Shown here: positions 36,906-45,900 of the stretch, one piece after another
Layout of the letters: every line of letters starts with the position of its first letter
Numbering within the stretch: position 1 is the first letter of the stretch
From: Mesorhizobium sp. ORS 3359
GTDB lineage: Bacteria > Pseudomonadota > Alphaproteobacteria > Rhizobiales > Rhizobiaceae
NCBI GenBank assembly: GCA_000824845.1
Contig: CCNC01000068.1
Location: forward strand, 124,001 to 188,000
DNA: 64,000 bases
Reading direction: 5' to 3'
The notes under the pieces: generated by a model
The model's database searches: none
What the model was told of the DNA's origin: nothing
Seen by the model: only the letters and a program-made list of their open reading frames with translations
Position numbers and translations under genes: made by a program

Positions 36906-37901
36906 ATGGCCAGTATCATGACCAACGCCTCGGCGTTGACCGCTCTGCAGAGCTTGAACGCCACCCAGAAGAACCTCGACACCACCCAGGCCCGCATTTC
37001 GACGGGCTATCGCGTCTCGCAGGCTTCCGACAACGCCGCTTACTGGTCGATCGCCACCACGATGCGCTCCGACAACCAGGCCATGTCCACCGTTTCGGAC
37101 GCTCTCGGCCTCGGCGCCTCGAAGGTCGACACGGCCTATACCGGCATGGACAGCGCGATCAACACCATCAACCAGATCCAGCAGAAGCTGACCGCTTCCT
37201 ACGGCCAGACCGATGCATCGAAGGAAAAGACCCAGGTCGAAATCGCCGCTCTTCAGAACCAGTTGAAGGCCTATGCCGACGGCGCCACCTTCTCCGGCAC
37301 CAACATGCTGTCGGTCAACAGCGGCGCCACCGCCACGAGCGCGGCCGACGTCAAGATCGTTTCGGCCTTCAACCGCAGCGCCACCGGCGCGGTTTCGATC
37401 TCGACGATCGACGTCAACGTGGAAAGCATCAAGCTGTATGAGGCCGGCACCGCTGCGGGCGTGTCGAAAGGTATCCTCGACGCCAACCGCCTCGGCACCG
37501 ATGGCAGCGTCGTGGCCACTGCTTCGGCTCCGACGCTCGGCGCTGCCGCGGCAGCCACCGACACCTACACGGTCGCCAGCCTGAAGATCTTCTCGGGCAC
37601 CACCGCTGCTAGCGACACTCAGATCCAGGCGATGATGAACGTCGTCGATGCCGCGCTCAAGTCGATGACGAACGCCGCCACCAAGCTCGGCGCTGCCAAG
37701 AGCTCGATCGATCTGCAGAAGACCTTCACCTCGAGCCTGATGGACTCCATCGATCGCGGCGTCGGCCAGCTCGTCGATGCCGACATGAACAAGGAATCGA
37801 CCCGCCTCCAGGCCCTGCAGGTTCAGCAGCAGCTCGGCGTCCAGGCGCTGTCGATCGCCAACGGCTCGTCGCAGTCGATCCTGTCGCTCTTCCGCGGCTG
37901 A
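36906..37901 (+). CDS. fla: Flagellin 1
   Basis: A 331-residue flagellin. The conserved N-terminal D0/D1 region (MTNASALTALQSLNATQKNL, then TQARISTGYRVSQASDNAAY) and C-terminal region (GVGQLVDADMNKESTRLQAL, then QVQQQLGVQALSIANGSSQS) flank a short variable centre of about 120 residues. The rhizobial motif ending is ILSLFRG. It is exported by the flagellar apparatus and assembled into the filament. It is followed by a strong terminator and by a second flagellin, with which it shares both ends. Confidence 0.96.
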   Translation: MASIMTNASALTALQSLNATQKNLDTTQARISTGYRVSQASDNAAYWSIATTMRSDNQAMSTVSDALGLGASKVDTAYTGMDSAINTINQIQQKLTASYGQTDASKEKTQVEIAALQNQLKAYADGATFSGTNMLSVNSGATATSAADVKIVSAFNRSATGAVSISTIDVNVESIKLYEAGTAAGVSKGILDANRLGTDGSVVATASAPTLGAAAAATDTYTVASLKIFSGTTAASDTQIQAMMNVVDAALKSMTNAATKLGAAKSSIDLQKTFTSSLMDSIDRGVGQLVDADMNKESTRLQALQVQQQLGVQALSIANGSSQSILSLFRG

Positions 37902-37926
37902 TCATTCTATACTGACCAGGCTAAAC

Positions 37927-37960
37927 ATCGGGCCGCGCCAAAAGCGCGGCCCGATTTGCG
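37927..37960 (+). terminator. Intrinsic terminator after flagellin 1
   Basis: A perfect 12-bp stem ATCGGGCCGCGC/GCGCGGCCCGAT (37927-37938 and 37944-37955) with a 5-nt CAAAA loop, followed by a T-containing tail. It lies 26 nt after the flagellin stop. Confidence 0.85.
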
Positions 37961-38012
37961 TTTGCTCAAGGCCCGCGCAGTCCTCGTTGCTCAACTTCTC
38001 CAAAGCCTATTT

Positions 38013-38028
38013 TTAACAAGCCATTAAC
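38013..38028 (+). promoter_or_regulatory. CtrA-type box upstream of flagellin 2
   Basis: TTAACAAGCCATTAAC matches the alphaproteobacterial CtrA consensus TTAA-N7-TTAAC exactly. It lies about 130 bp upstream of the flagellin 2 start. No other exact match was noticed in the intergenic regions of the window. Confidence 0.5.
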
Positions 38029-38051
38029 CATATCGCGCTAGGTATGGTTAA
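38024..38051 (+). promoter_or_regulatory. Inverted repeat upstream of flagellin 2
   Basis: TTAACCATA (38024-38032) and TATGGTTAA (38043-38051) are perfect 9-bp arms with a 10-nt spacer. The left arm overlaps the second half of the CtrA-type box. Candidate operator. Confidence 0.4.
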
Positions 38052-38154
38052 CCAATTGATACAGGTTGTCGACTCGGCCCGACCGGCACGATCGCAACCG
38101 ATGGGCAGGTCGAGGCCTGCGTGGCATGCCGGCTTTTGAGAAGGAGCGAGTTTC

Positions 38155-39225
38155 TTGGCGAGCATCATGACGAACGCTGCGGCATTGACCGCACTTCAAA
38201 GCCTCAACGCCACCAACAAATCGCTCGAGCAGACGCAGGCGCGGATCTCGACCGGCTACCGAGTCTCGGAGGCCTCCGACAACGCCGCCTACTGGTCGAT
38301 CGCCACCACGATGCGCTCCGACAATTCGGCGCTGTCGACGGTGCAGGACGCGCTCGGCCTCGGCGCCTCGAAGGTCGACACCGCCTATACCGGCATGAAC
38401 AACGTGCTGGACACCATCGGCAAGATCAAGACGAAGCTTCTGTCGGCCGTCGGCCAGTCGGATGCCAACAAGGCCAAGACGCAGACCGAAATCACCGCGC
38501 TGCAGGCGCAGATGAAATCCTTCGCCGACGCCGCCACCTTCTCCGGCTCAAATTATCTTTCGGTGACGTCCAAGCAGGTCGCCGCGGCCAATGACGGCGT
38601 CCAGCCCGACGCCCAGATCGTCTCGTCCTTCAACCGCTCTTCGTCCGGCGCCATCTCGCTCGGCACCATCGACATCAATGTCGAGAGCACCAAGCTGTTC
38701 GATTCCGGCCTCTCCACGGCAGTCAAGAATCAGGGCATTCTCGATCGCAAGACCTCGATCTATTCGACCGCCGCGGACCAGTCCGCTTATGACGCCGCCT
38801 ACGCAACCGCGATTGCCGGCGGCGCCACCGACATCGCCGCCAACACCGCCGGCCAGGCCGCGGTGGCGGGCACGCCCGTTAAGATCGACAACGTCTCCGC
38901 CTTCAATCTCGACATCACGGCAACGGGCGTGACCGACGATATCATCACGCAGATGGTCACCAAGATCGACAACGTCATGAGCCAGCTTACCGACGCCGCC
39001 ACCGTGCTCGGCGCCGCCAAGAGCTCGATCGACCTGCAGAAAACCTTCACGCAGAGCCTGATGGACTCCATTGATCGCGGCGTCGGCCAGCTCGTCGATG
39101 CCGACATGAACAAGGAATCGACCCGCCTGCAGGCGCTCCAGGTCCAGCAGCAGTTGGGCATCCAGTCGCTGTCGATCGCCAACAGCTCCTCGCAGTCGAT
39201 CCTGCAGCTGTTCAAGAACGGCTAA
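38155..39225 (+). CDS. fla: Flagellin 2
   Basis: A 356-residue flagellin, paralogous to flagellin 1 with near-identical N- and C-terminal segments. Its variable centre is longer and includes a YDAAYATAIAGGATDIAA stretch. By alignment to flagellin 1 (MASIMTNA) the start is TTG at 38155, with an AAGGAG ribosome site; an internal ATG lies four codons on. The TTG may reduce its translation. It is preceded by a CtrA-type box rather than a good copy of the motif seen at the other flagellar operons. Confidence 0.96.
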   Translation: MASIMTNAAALTALQSLNATNKSLEQTQARISTGYRVSEASDNAAYWSIATTMRSDNSALSTVQDALGLGASKVDTAYTGMNNVLDTIGKIKTKLLSAVGQSDANKAKTQTEITALQAQMKSFADAATFSGSNYLSVTSKQVAAANDGVQPDAQIVSSFNRSSSGAISLGTIDINVESTKLFDSGLSTAVKNQGILDRKTSIYSTAADQSAYDAAYATAIAGGATDIAANTAGQAAVAGTPVKIDNVSAFNLDITATGVTDDIITQMVTKIDNVMSQLTDAATVLGAAKSSIDLQKTFTQSLMDSIDRGVGQLVDADMNKESTRLQALQVQQQLGIQSLSIANSSSQSILQLFKNG

Positions 39226-39250
39226 GCCGCCTGATCACCTTCGACCGACG

Positions 39251-39281
39251 AAAAGGCCGTGTCTGAAACGCGGCCTTTTTC
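39251..39281 (+). terminator. Intrinsic terminator after flagellin 2
   Basis: AAAAGGCCG (39251-39259) pairs with CGGCCTTTT (39271-39279), extended by two inner pairs, and ends in a T-run. It lies 25 nt after the stop. Confidence 0.88.
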
Positions 39282-39347
39282 GTCTCTTGGAAGGAAGTTG
39301 CGCGTGCGGCATCTTGCTGGCTCTTTGCCGGCGCGCGCTATCATCTT

Positions 39348-39371
39348 CGCACAAGCTTCGCGGTCTAGTCT
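39348..39371 (+). promoter_or_regulatory. Flagellar promoter motif upstream of fliF
   Basis: CGCACAAG (39348-39355), 10 nt, TAGTCT (39366-39371), ending 34 nt before the GTG start of fliF. Confidence 0.6.
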
Positions 39372-39405
39372 GCCGGCGGACAGTCGTGCTGGGAGCCGTT
39401 GAATC

Positions 39406-41058
39406 GTGCCGGAACAGATCCAGAGCATCATCGCGAATTTCAAGAGCTTCGGCGTGCGGCGTCTGGCGCTCATGGGCGGCATCGCGGCCCTGGTCATGGC
39501 CGTCATCGGCATCGCCTCCGTCTACCTCAATCGCCCGGCCTATGAGACGCTCTATGTCGGCCTCGAGCGTTCCGACGTGAACCAGATCGGCCTTGTGCTG
39601 GCCGACGCCGGCATCGGCTTCGATGTCGGCTCCGACGGAACCTCGGTGCTGGTGCCTGCCGGCACCACCGCGCAGGCGCGCATGCTGCTCGCCGAGAAAG
39701 GGCTGCCGACCAGCGCCAATGCCGGCTACGAGCTGTTCGACAATGTCGGCTCGCTCGGCCTCACCTCCTTCATGCAGCAGATCACCCGTGTGCGCGCGCT
39801 GGAAGGCGAGATCGCGCGCACCATCCAGTCGATCTCCGGCGTCAAGGCCGCGCGCGTGCATATCGTCATGTCCGAGCGCGCCAATTTCCGCCGTGACGAG
39901 CAGCAGCCTTCCGCTTCGGTGGTCATCCGCTATGCCGGCAACGATGCCGAGAAAAGCGCCATGTCGATCCGCCACCTCGTCGCCGCGGCTGTTCCGGGCC
40001 TCTCGGCCGACAAGGTCACGGTGCTCGATTCCAACGGCAATCTGCTGGCCGCCGGCGACGATCCTTCTAACACGAGCGCCGCGCGCACGCTGGGCGTTGA
40101 GCAGTCGGTCGAGGCGCAGATCGGCGACAACATCCGCCGCGCGCTCACCCCCTATCTCGGCCCCGACAATTTCCGCGCCAGCGTCAAGGCCGACGTCAAC
40201 ACCGACAGTCGCCAGACCGAGGAGACGATCTTCGATCCGAACTCGCGCGTCGAACGTTCGGTGCAATCGGTGAAGACCAACGAGGCGAGCAATCAGAAGC
40301 AGGCCTCGACCCCGACCAGCGTCGAGCAGAACCTGCCCGAGACCCAGACCACCAGCACCGAGGGACCGCAGTCCTCCTCGCAGAACGACCGCAAGGAAGA
40401 GATCACCAACTACGAGATCAACTCCAAGAAGATCGCGACCGTTTCGAACGGCTACACGGTCAACAAGATGTCGATCGCGGTCGTCGTCAACCAGGATCGC
40501 CTGAAGACCATCCTCGGCAAGGACGCCACGCCGGAGCAGATCGCCAAGCGCGTCGCCGATATCCAGAAGATGGTGGCCTCGGCGACCGGCTTCGACGACA
40601 AGCGCGGCGACGTCATCGACGTGTCGGCGGTCGAGTTCATCAACGGCCTCGACGGTGAGCCGATCGAACAGCCGGGCATCCTGGCCTCGATCGGCACCTA
40701 TACCGGCACGCTCATCAATGCCGGCGCTTTCATCGTCGTCGTTTTCCTGGTTGCCTTCTTCGGCCTGAAGCCGATGGCCACCGCGCTGACGGTGTCGGCA
40801 AAGACCGCGGCCATTGCCGGCCCAAGCTTCGATGACGTGCAACGCTCGCTGCCGACGCCCGACGCGCCGGTCGCCGCGATCACCGCCGAGGCCCCGCCGC
40901 TACCCGGCGCGCGCGCCGGCGCAACCCCGCTCGATGATCTGCGCCAGAAGATCCGGCCGGCGCCGCAGGAGCGGCTTGCCCGCATGGTCGACCTCAATGA
41001 GGAGCGCACCGCGCAGATTTTGCGCAAATGGGCAGCCGCCCCGGAAGCCGTGGGTTAG
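39406..41058 (+). CDS. fliF: Flagellar MS-ring protein FliF
   Basis: A 550-residue MS-ring protein with two transmembrane segments, at about residues 25-45 (LALMGGIAALVMAVIGIASV) and 430-450 (TLINAGAFIVVVFLVAFFGL). The periplasmic ring-building domains lie between them, and the C-terminal peptide that binds FliG follows (RLARMVDLNEERTAQILRKW). Start is GTG at 39406 with a GGGAG site. In S. meliloti fliF lies next to visN; here it heads the motB-motC-fliK operon instead. Confidence 0.95.
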   Translation: MPEQIQSIIANFKSFGVRRLALMGGIAALVMAVIGIASVYLNRPAYETLYVGLERSDVNQIGLVLADAGIGFDVGSDGTSVLVPAGTTAQARMLLAEKGLPTSANAGYELFDNVGSLGLTSFMQQITRVRALEGEIARTIQSISGVKAARVHIVMSERANFRRDEQQPSASVVIRYAGNDAEKSAMSIRHLVAAAVPGLSADKVTVLDSNGNLLAAGDDPSNTSAARTLGVEQSVEAQIGDNIRRALTPYLGPDNFRASVKADVNTDSRQTEETIFDPNSRVERSVQSVKTNEASNQKQASTPTSVEQNLPETQTTSTEGPQSSSQNDRKEEITNYEINSKKIATVSNGYTVNKMSIAVVVNQDRLKTILGKDATPEQIAKRVADIQKMVASATGFDDKRGDVIDVSAVEFINGLDGEPIEQPGILASIGTYTGTLINAGAFIVVVFLVAFFGLKPMATALTVSAKTAAIAGPSFDDVQRSLPTPDAPVAAITAEAPPLPGARAGATPLDDLRQKIRPAPQERLARMVDLNEERTAQILRKWAAAPEAVG

Positions 41059-41061
41059 GCC

Positions 41062-41697
41062 ATGGTCTCGGCGGCCCTCTTCGATCTCCTGCCCGATTTC
41101 GGCTCGCGCACCCCGCACGCCAGCCAGGCGGCGACCTCGCGCGAAGCCGCGCATATGCCGGCCGCGCCGGCACCGCACGCGCCACAGGCCGACATCGGCG
41201 CGCTGATCGCCGAGGCGGTGGCCGACGCGGAGGCCACGCTTGAGGCACGGCTTGCGCTCGCCCATCAGGCCGCGCTCGACGCCGAGCGCCAAGCCAGCGA
41301 CGATGCCGCGACAGCCTTTCTTGAAAGCTTCGGCGGCGACCTCGGCGCCGCTGTCGCCACGCGCATCGACGCCATGGAGCAGCGCGTTGCCGAGCTTACC
41401 GGCGCGACTGTTGCCCGCATCATCGGCGGCCTTCTCAGCGACGACCTTCAGGAACGTTCGCTGCAGGCCCTTTCACGCGCCATCGCCGCCGCGGTCGCCG
41501 ACAACGAGGCCGTCCGCATCGGTGTTCGGGGACCCCTCTCGCTGTTCGAGCCGCTGAAGGCGGCGCTTGGATCCCGCGCCGCCAATCTCGACTTCGCCGA
41601 GGCGCCGGGCTTCGACCTGACCGTCAGCATCGACGAAATGGTGTTCGAGACGCGTATCGCCGAGTGGTCGGCGTCCTTGTCCGAGGTTCTGTCATGA
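41062..41697 (+). CDS. fliH: FliH-like flagellar assembly protein
   Basis: A 211-residue Ala-rich cytoplasmic protein. A Pro/Ala-rich N-terminus is followed by a long helix (AVADAEATLEARLALAHQAA, then LDAERQAS) and a small C-terminal domain with GPLSLFEPLKAALGSRA. The helical stator-like design, length and place after fliF agree with FliH, the negative regulator of FliI. Sequence similarity to classical FliH is weak, as is usual in rhizobia, so this is a moderate call. It starts 3 nt after fliF and overlaps motB. Confidence 0.65.
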   Translation: MVSAALFDLLPDFGSRTPHASQAATSREAAHMPAAPAPHAPQADIGALIAEAVADAEATLEARLALAHQAALDAERQASDDAATAFLESFGGDLGAAVATRIDAMEQRVAELTGATVARIIGGLLSDDLQERSLQALSRAIAAAVADNEAVRIGVRGPLSLFEPLKAALGSRAANLDFAEAPGFDLTVSIDEMVFETRIAEWSASLSEVLS

Positions 41698-43112
41698 GCG
41701 CCATCGACCATGCCGAACCCCGGCACGAGATCATCATCGTCAAGCGCAATCACGACGGTCATGACGATGATCACCATGGTGGCGTGTGGAAGATCGCCTT
41801 CGCCGATTTTATGACGGCGATGATGTGCTTCTTCCTCGTCATGTGGCTGATCAACGCCGCCAACGAGCAGACCAAGGCGGCCGTCGCCAGCTATTTCAAT
41901 CCGGTCGAGCTGATCGACCGCAATTCCAGCCGCAAGGGCCTCGAGGATCTCGGCGACGGCCCGAGCAAGGTGGGTTTGACCGCGGACAATCCGCAGCAGG
42001 GCGCGACCAAGGCGGGCGAGGATGGCAAGGGCGGCGCCGGCTCGTCGGAACGCCGGCAGACGAAGGACGGCGCGCAGGATGCCCAGCTGTCCGATGAAAA
42101 GCTGTTTGCCGATCCCTATGCGGTGCTGGCGGAGATCGCCGCCGATACGGGGGTGCTGCAGAATGTCAGCGCCAAGGGTGAAGGCGGCGCCCAGGCGGCC
42201 GGCCCGGCGACCGGCGCTTCCGGCGGCGAATCCTATCGCGACCCCTTCGCGCCTGATTTCTGGTCGCAGCAGGTGGCGGCGCCTGGCGCCGAGGCCACGG
42301 CCGAACGCGCCAAGATCGATGGCGATCCCGCCAAGCCTGGCGAGAAGGTCGCAACGGCCGCGGTGCCGAAGGCAAAGGCCGCTCCGGCGGCTCCCCCGCT
42401 GACGGCCGCGCCGCTGGAGCCGCTGGCAACCTCGGAAAAGACCGAGGCCAAGAGCGGTCAGAAGGCCGCGCAGGGCGAGGCCGAGAAGCCGTTGGGTGAA
42501 GGTAACAAGACTGACAAGGCACAGGGCGGGAAAGCCGAAGCCAACAAGCGCGAGGCCGCGGCCGGCGACACCAAAGCCGAAGCGGCGAAAGTGGAAAAGA
42601 CCGAACAAGAGCAGGCCGCCGACAAGGGCGACAAGGCGCCGAGCAAAGCCGCCCTCCAGCAGGCCGCGGAAATCAAGGAGGAACTCGCCAAGGCATTCCT
42701 GCCGGGCGAAAAGCTCGCCGACGGCGTCTCCGTCGAGGCCACCGACAAGGGGGTCGTCATTTCGATCACCGATCAGCTCGATTTCGGCATGTTCGAGATC
42801 GGTTCGGCCATGCCGCGCCGCGAGCTGGTGCTGGCGATGGAAAAGATCGGCCACATCATCAACGAGAAGAAGGGCACCATCACCATCAGCGGCCACACGG
42901 ACGCGCGGCCGTTCCGCACCGACACCTACGACAACTGGCGGCTGTCCACCGCGCGTGCCCATGCGGCCTACTACATGCTGGTGCGCGGCGGCGTCGACGA
43001 AAGCCGCATCACAGAGGTCGCGGGCTTCGCCGACCGGCGGCCCAAGATCGCCTCCGATCCGATGGCGGCCGCGAACCGCCGCATCGAAATCCTGATGACG
43101 GCCGGCGGATGA
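41694..43112 (+). CDS. motB: Flagellar stator protein MotB (long periplasmic linker)
   Basis: A 472-residue stator subunit. The single transmembrane segment has the essential proton-binding Asp in AFADFMTAMMCFFLVMWLIN (about residues 38-57). The peptidoglycan-binding OmpA domain is near the C-terminus (TISGHTDARPFRTDTYDNWR, then LSTARAHAAYYMLVRGG). Between them lie ~240 residues of Ala/Lys/Glu/Pro-rich low-complexity sequence, much longer than enterobacterial MotB (about 308 residues in total). The ATG at 41694 overlaps the upstream stop by 4 bp. Confidence 0.95.
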   Translation: MSAIDHAEPRHEIIIVKRNHDGHDDDHHGGVWKIAFADFMTAMMCFFLVMWLINAANEQTKAAVASYFNPVELIDRNSSRKGLEDLGDGPSKVGLTADNPQQGATKAGEDGKGGAGSSERRQTKDGAQDAQLSDEKLFADPYAVLAEIAADTGVLQNVSAKGEGGAQAAGPATGASGGESYRDPFAPDFWSQQVAAPGAEATAERAKIDGDPAKPGEKVATAAVPKAKAAPAAPPLTAAPLEPLATSEKTEAKSGQKAAQGEAEKPLGEGNKTDKAQGGKAEANKREAAAGDTKAEAAKVEKTEQEQAADKGDKAPSKAALQQAAEIKEELAKAFLPGEKLADGVSVEATDKGVVISITDQLDFGMFEIGSAMPRRELVLAMEKIGHIINEKKGTITISGHTDARPFRTDTYDNWRLSTARAHAAYYMLVRGGVDESRITEVAGFADRRPKIASDPMAAANRRIEILMTAGG

Positions 43113-44548
43113 AGGGCAGGAGCGTCATCGGCGGCGCGATCGCGCTGCTATTGCTCGCGGCGGGATCGCCATCGGCGGCCTTCGCGCAGGACGCGCTGCA
43201 GCCTTATCAGCTGGTGCGTTCGCTGCAGCTGATCCAGGACCGCATTGCCGGCGGTGATCATGCCGCGCTGCCGATGCAGGCGAAGCTCCTCGAAATGATC
43301 GACGCCCGGATGCGCGATGCCGATGCCGAGGACTTCAAGGAGCCGAAGAATTTCCGTGCTTTGCTGGTCTACGGCATGAGCGGCGGCAATCCGGTGACGG
43401 TCGCGGCGGCGGCTTCGCGCGCGATGACCGACCCGCAAAGCCTCGCCATCGCCAAGGGCGTCGTCGCCTATCTGAATGGGCGGCCGGCCAACGCGATCGA
43501 AATGCTGAAGCCGATCGATCCGATGAGCGTGCCTCCGGACATCGGCGCCTTTCTGGCGCTGGTGAAGGGTTCGCTGCTTGCGGCCGATGACCCTGCCCAG
43601 GCGCTCGTCCTGCTGGACGAGGCGCGCCTGCTCAGCCCCGGCACGCTGGTCGAGGAAGCGGCGCTTCGCCGCTCCGTGGGCATCGCGGCCGCGCAAGGCG
43701 ACGCCGCCCGTTTCGCGCTGGCGTCGACCCAATATGTCGCGTCCTATCTCTATTCGCCCTACGCCAGCCAGTTCGCCGATGCTTTTGTTTCCGGCGTCAT
43801 TACGCTGCATATGGCGATCAGCCAGGACAAGATCGCCGACATCACCTCGATGATGGATCCCGAGCGCGAGAAGGTGATCTATCTGCGCATCGCGCGCCAC
43901 GCCGCGATCGACGGGATGACGGAGCTCTCGGCCTTTGCCGCGGCCAAGGCGGAACTGGGTCGCAACGGCGGCGGCAGCCAGGACGACCCGCGCAGCCAAC
44001 TCTATTCCAGCCTTTCCACCATGACATCGGCCAGCGTCGATGACGTGCGTGCCAAGCTCGGCAGGATCGATCGCAGCAAGCTTTCGCAAAACGACCGGGA
44101 CCTGCTTGACGCCGCGCAGGCCGTGGCGGGCGAAGTGGTGGCGCCGGTAAAGACGCCCGCCAACGCGGAAGCCGCGCCGGCCGCAACGAAGGGAAACGAA
44201 ACGAACGCGGCAGCCGAGGCCTCGGCCGATCCGGCCAATGCGGATCTGCCTCCAGTGGAAGGAGCGATGCCCGATCAGCCAGCGGTCGCGGCAAGCGATC
44301 CGCCGGTCGCGTCGGGCAATCCTGCGAAGGACACTCCGCCCGCGGCTTCGCCGCCTTCTGCCCCGCCACTGGCGCGAACACCGGCTGAAACAACGGCCGC
44401 CGCTCCCATGCAAGCTGACGCCGCGCCGGTGGTTCAGGCATCCGCGCCGACGGTCTCGAAGGCGCAAGACCCCATCGACGCCGCGGTGGCCAGCACGCGC
44501 CGCCAGCTCGACCAGATCGACCAACTCCTTGGAGCAGCCCCGAAATGA
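43109..44548 (+). CDS. motC: Motility protein MotC
   Basis: A 479-residue periplasmic protein. Signal peptide about residues 1-27 (AIALLLLAAGSPSAAFAQ). The mature part is Ala-rich and helical, ending in a Pro/Ala-rich tail of ~130 residues. In S. meliloti MotC is a periplasmic protein that binds MotB and is required for motor rotation, with MotE as its chaperone. It overlaps motB and fliK by 4 bp each. Confidence 0.88.
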   Translation: MKGRSVIGGAIALLLLAAGSPSAAFAQDALQPYQLVRSLQLIQDRIAGGDHAALPMQAKLLEMIDARMRDADAEDFKEPKNFRALLVYGMSGGNPVTVAAAASRAMTDPQSLAIAKGVVAYLNGRPANAIEMLKPIDPMSVPPDIGAFLALVKGSLLAADDPAQALVLLDEARLLSPGTLVEEAALRRSVGIAAAQGDAARFALASTQYVASYLYSPYASQFADAFVSGVITLHMAISQDKIADITSMMDPEREKVIYLRIARHAAIDGMTELSAFAAAKAELGRNGGGSQDDPRSQLYSSLSTMTSASVDDVRAKLGRIDRSKLSQNDRDLLDAAQAVAGEVVAPVKTPANAEAAPAATKGNETNAAAEASADPANADLPPVEGAMPDQPAVAASDPPVASGNPAKDTPPAASPPSAPPLARTPAETTAAAPMQADAAPVVQASAPTVSKAQDPIDAAVASTRRQLDQIDQLLGAAPK

Positions 44549-45900
44549 CCAGCGTCAACCAGACCCTGCCGGGCTTTGCTTCGACCTCGCGGCAGCAAGC
44601 CGCCGGCGGCAAGGACAAGGATCAAGGTTTCGGCGAGATGGTGCACGGGACGGAAAAGTCCGATCGGCCACAGGACAAGCACGCGACCATATTGCCGGAC
44701 ACTCATCTGGCAAAGCGCTCGGCGGCCGACAACGGCAAGCAGGAGCCGGACCAGGATCCGCAAGGGAAAACCGGCTCGCAGAAAGCCGCGGGAAAGTCCA
44801 CGAGGACCTCGGCCGCCCGGGCCGATGAGGCGAAGCCCACGACCGACAAGGATGCCACGGCGCAAGCCAGCGATTCCGTGCCGCTGCAGAACCGCTTGCC
44901 GTTGCTGATGGCGTTGAGCGACATGAAGCACTTCGCGCAATCGTCGGGCGCGGACGGCAAGGATTCGGCTGCCGATGGAGAAGGCGCCGGCGATGACGAG
45001 GCACTGAAGCTGCAACTGCGCATTGGCAAGCGCGCGCCGGTCGGCAGTTCCGCAGAGCCGCAGTCGCGATCCGCCCGTTCGACGGCCGATGAACCTTCCG
45101 GGCCCGACTTCGGGCAGAAGCCGGTGAAGGCGGACATGGCTCTCGACACGCCTGGTCGCGGCGAAACCGGAATCTTGCCGATGCAAGGGAATGAGCCGCA
45201 GGCCGATAGCCCCGTGCCGCCGCAGGGCTGGCGACCGGCTTCCGCCTCCAAGGCATCACAACAATCGCAGCCGGCCGCGCCGCAGACACCGGTCAAACCG
45301 TCCTCTTCCGCCACACGCATGGAAGTCGTCAGCCAGCAGAGCTTCCCGGCGCCGGCGCAAAACCCGATCGTCCAGACGGCGTCGGCGCTGGTGGAGGCGC
45401 TTGCCTCCGACAACGGCGTTCAGCAGGCTTTCGCAAGCGCCTCGGCAGGCTCTCAGACGACCAATTCTGTTGCCGTTCCGACACACGTGCTCAAGATCGA
45501 GCTCCACCCTGCTGAACTCGGGGCGGTCACAGCCAGCCTGCGGCTCTCGGGCGAGCAACTTTCGATTGAGATGAAGCCCGAGACGCACGAGGCATATCGC
45601 CGTCTCACCACCGACAGCGATGCCATCGTCAAGTCGATGCGCAGCCTCGGCTTCGATGTCGACAAGGTCACCATATTGCAACCTTCGATAGCAGCGCATG
45701 CGGCGAGCCGCACCGACGCCAACGGCGCCATGCCGATGTCGACAGGTCGCGACCAGCCTTCGTTCCAGCCCGGGAACTCGGGTGGCAACGGCGCGGGCGG
45801 CGGCCGGCAACCGGGAAGGAACGACAGCAATGGCGCACAGGAATTTGCCCGCCCGGCTTCGCCTCTTCGCGAGCGTGCTGGCGACGATATGTATATCTAG
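44545..45900 (+). CDS. fliK: Flagellar hook-length control protein FliK (MotD)
   Basis: A 451-residue exported ruler protein, called MotD in earlier rhizobial work. The N-terminal ~290 residues are low-complexity. The C-terminal hook-length control domain is THVLKIELHPAELGAVTASL, then RLSGEQLSIEMKPETHE, at about residues 310-390. The last 71 bp overlap the start of the following lytic transglycosylase gene in another frame. Confidence 0.88.
   Translation: MTSVNQTLPGFASTSRQQAAGGKDKDQGFGEMVHGTEKSDRPQDKHATILPDTHLAKRSAADNGKQEPDQDPQGKTGSQKAAGKSTRTSAARADEAKPTTDKDATAQASDSVPLQNRLPLLMALSDMKHFAQSSGADGKDSAADGEGAGDDEALKLQLRIGKRAPVGSSAEPQSRSARSTADEPSGPDFGQKPVKADMALDTPGRGETGILPMQGNEPQADSPVPPQGWRPASASKASQQSQPAAPQTPVKPSSSATRMEVVSQQSFPAPAQNPIVQTASALVEALASDNGVQQAFASASAGSQTTNSVAVPTHVLKIELHPAELGAVTASLRLSGEQLSIEMKPETHEAYRRLTTDSDAIVKSMRSLGFDVDKVTILQPSIAAHAASRTDANGAMPMSTGRDQPSFQPGNSGGNGAGGGRQPGRNDSNGAQEFARPASPLRERAGDDMYI

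Noticed and set aside
39235..40842. 535-residue open frame opposite fliF
   Set aside because: Antisense shadow; FliF is clear on the plus strand.
43690..43715. CGCGCAAG octamers inside motC and flgF
   Set aside because: They occur within coding sequence and are not followed after 10 nt by a TA-starting hexamer, so they are not counted as promoter motifs.
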